A stretch of DNA of 6,713 nucleotides from an uncultured Akkermansia sp. Lineage in GTDB: Bacteria; Verrucomicrobiota; Verrucomicrobiia; Verrucomicrobiales; Akkermansiaceae. A program made the translations under genes and the position numbers. Positions 5,517 through 6,713 of this stretch are shown here, in pieces. Within the stretch, counting starts at the first letter, position 1, and every line of letters starts with the position of its first letter. The notes under the pieces were generated by a model that was given only the letters and a program-made list of their open reading frames with translations, was not told where the DNA came from and did not search any database. The stretch is taken from positions 1-6,713 of the forward strand of contig CAJGCV010000100.1 of the NCBI GenBank assembly GCA_904501915.1. The letters are read 5' to 3'.

Positions 5517-6127
5517 AGATGATAAAGCTAACTTTCAAAGTAAATGGATTAAAGACTCTGGGGGATTTGCCACAGCAGGGGCGTGCGGATGTGTTGAACG
5601 CTGCGGCGGGGCGTGTGCGCTCTGTGGTAGAAGAACATTTTGACAGCTTACCCTCCCGCCAATTCTGGAAAGAAGCGGCGGACGATGTGGTGGTAGCCCC
5701 GCAATGGACGACCAGAGAGGGCAAGGGTGAGACGGTGCGCACGCGCGTGGAGATACGCAAGCGCGGTGTGGCGCTGCGCTACTACGGCGGCAAGGTAAAG
5801 GCTCGCGGGAATATCAGCGAGCTGACCGGCAAGCCTACCAAAAGCATTTTGATACCTGGCAAAGAGCTGCGGGCAAATGGCGGCGATTTGTTCGACATTG
5901 TGGGCGACCCGCAGCGGGTGCATGTGGTGAAGACAAAGGCGGGGCGTGTGCTACTGGTGGAAGAGATGGGCAAGGATGCGCCGGTGCGAGTGCTTGGCCA
6001 GCTTGTAAAGAGCACCACGCACAAACCGAATAAGAAGGTAATGCCCACGCGTGAAAAGATGGAGACAGCCGCACGGAAGGGGGCGGAGCATATTCTGCGC
6101 CGACTGGATATTCAACCGAAAAACTAA
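5498..6127 (+). CDS. Mu gpG-like virion morphogenesis / tail-completion protein
   Basis: The protein has 209 residues. The pattern resembles phage virion-morphogenesis (Mu gpG) and HK97 gp10-like tail-completion proteins: an N-terminal FKVNGLKTLGDLP (13-25), a long helix (about 29-50), a central strand pair ending in GVALRYYGGKVKARG (90-104) like the family's R-Y-F-G-G-x-I-x-P, and a C-terminal LGQLVKSTTHKPNKKVMPT (166-184) followed by a closing helix (185-203). In Mu-like phages gpG follows gpF, as it follows the MuF-like gene here, which supports the call. The first ATG (5498) has no visible ribosome binding site. The ATG at 5519 (residue 8, MIKLTFKVNG) fits family N-termini at least as well and may be the true start. 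There is no membrane segment. Function is inferred from the pattern; sequence conservation is modest. Confidence 0.65.
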   Translation: MNKASAKMIKLTFKVNGLKTLGDLPQQGRADVLNAAAGRVRSVVEEHFDSLPSRQFWKEAADDVVVAPQWTTREGKGETVRTRVEIRKRGVALRYYGGKVKARGNISELTGKPTKSILIPGKELRANGGDLFDIVGDPQRVHVVKTKAGRVLLVEEMGKDAPVRVLGQLVKSTTHKPNKKVMPTREKMETAARKGAEHILRRLDIQPKN

Positions 6128-6132
6128 AGACC

Positions 6133-6713
6133 ATGGCAGAAAAATCATTTGATATGGAGATAGGGCTGGGGATGGCTTACGACCCCAGCGGAGCAGCGGC
6201 AGCCAATGCAGACATTGACAAATTAAAACAGAATGCGGCATCGGTGCCGCAGTCCGGCGGCAGCTCTGCCGCCCCCGCGCCGCAGGATGGCGGCAAGGTA
6301 GACACCAGCGGGGAGGAAGCATTGGCCAAGGCCAAAGAGAACACCGCAGAGGCTACCGGCAAAGCTACCGAAGCAAGCAAGGAATTGAGCGCCGCCCGCA
6401 CCGATGGACAGAAAGCCACTACCACGGCAGCCACGGCAGAGAAGACGCTGGCCACCGAACGCAAGGCCACCGCCGATGCTACCGCCACCGCCGCCGATGC
6501 TGAGCAAAAAGCAGCAGCCGAAGCCACCGCCGCAGCGCAGCAAAAGCAACAGGCCAGCGCCCAGAATACGGAGGCACTGAGCAAGGAACAGCAGGAGATT
6601 GAAGCGCTCAAGGCGCAGATGGCGCTTGAAGCCAAGGGGCGTGCCGGGCTCATTAAGGAGCTGGAAAGGCTGGGCAAGGCGCGCGCACGCGCTGCCAAGG
6701 CGGGTGACGTGCA
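6133..6713 (+). CDS. Ala-rich coiled-coil protein, probable tail tape-measure N-terminus (3' truncated)
   Basis: From the ATG at 6133, 5 bases after the previous stop, the frame stays open to the window end (193 complete codons). Residues 8-38 (MEIGLGMAYDPSGAAAANAD, then IDKLKQNAASV) resemble the start of tape-measure proteins: a short beta strand, D-x-S-G, then an amphipathic helix. Residues 40-60 form a Gly/Ser/Pro/Ala linker. Residues 61-190 are a nearly unbroken Ala/Lys/Glu/Gln-rich helix with coiled-coil character, ending in a basic AKGRAGLIKELERLGKARAR stretch (167-186). Tape-measure proteins set tail length and commonly lie downstream of tail-completion genes, which fits. A scaffold or another long helical virion protein is possible because the diagnostic C-terminal part is outside the window. 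The long - strand ORF opposite it is an Ala/Ser-rich shadow. Confidence 0.6.
   Translation, partial: MAEKSFDMEIGLGMAYDPSGAAAANADIDKLKQNAASVPQSGGSSAAPAPQDGGKVDTSGEEALAKAKENTAEATGKATEASKELSAARTDGQKATTTAATAEKTLATERKATADATATAADAEQKAAAEATAAAQQKQQASAQNTEALSKEQQEIEALKAQMALEAKGRAGLIKELERLGKARARAAKAGDV

Noticed and set aside
6177..6698. 173-residue - strand ORF rich in Ala and Ser
   Set aside because: It mirrors the Ala-rich coiled-coil gene on the + strand. The + frame has an ATG, a tape-measure-like start and helical heptads.

Overview
The window looks like the late region of a tailed temperate phage or prophage. Nearly everything is on the + strand in a tight run of genes, with overlaps of 4 to 8 bases at three junctions. 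The head and tail genes resemble Mu-type F and G proteins. The DNA is GC-rich overall. Shine-Dalgarno motifs are mostly weak. The host cannot be proved from this window. A mucus-associated gut bacterium (for example a Verrucomicrobiota such as Akkermansia) would fit the gene content, but that is inference.

Layout. Bases 1-508 hold the C-terminal part of a fibre- or adhesin-like protein with ten 7-residue YadA-head-like repeats (Ser-Gly-x-x-Ala-Thr-Ala). Bases 510-2676 hold three consecutive glycosyltransferase genes: a GT-A-like enzyme of unassigned family, a GT11 alpha-1,2-fucosyltransferase-like protein, and a GT6 protein, the family of the human ABO blood-group transferases. Bases 2673-3218 encode a RecU-like Holliday junction resolvase. 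Bases 3215-3685 encode an unrecognised 156-residue protein. Bases 3690-5273 encode a MuF-like minor head protein whose C-terminus is an R-S-E type ADP-ribosyltransferase domain, i.e. a likely injected effector or polymorphic toxin. Bases 5274-5497 have no clear late gene; they hold a small - strand ORF with a plausible sigma70-like promoter and a competing + strand ORF. Bases 5498-6127 encode a Mu gpG-like virion morphogenesis or tail-completion protein. From 6133 to the window end runs the Ala-rich coiled-coil start of a probable tape-measure protein.

The most exciting feature is the adjacent GT11 and GT6 pair behind a fibre gene. In animals, and in E. coli O86 (WbnK and WbnI), these two families act in sequence to make H antigen and then A or B antigen. 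The simplest reading is a phage-borne pathway for a histo-blood-group-like glycan that decorates either the virion fibre or the host surface. The second notable system is the MuF-ADP-ribosyltransferase fusion, with a candidate cargo gene on the opposite strand immediately downstream.
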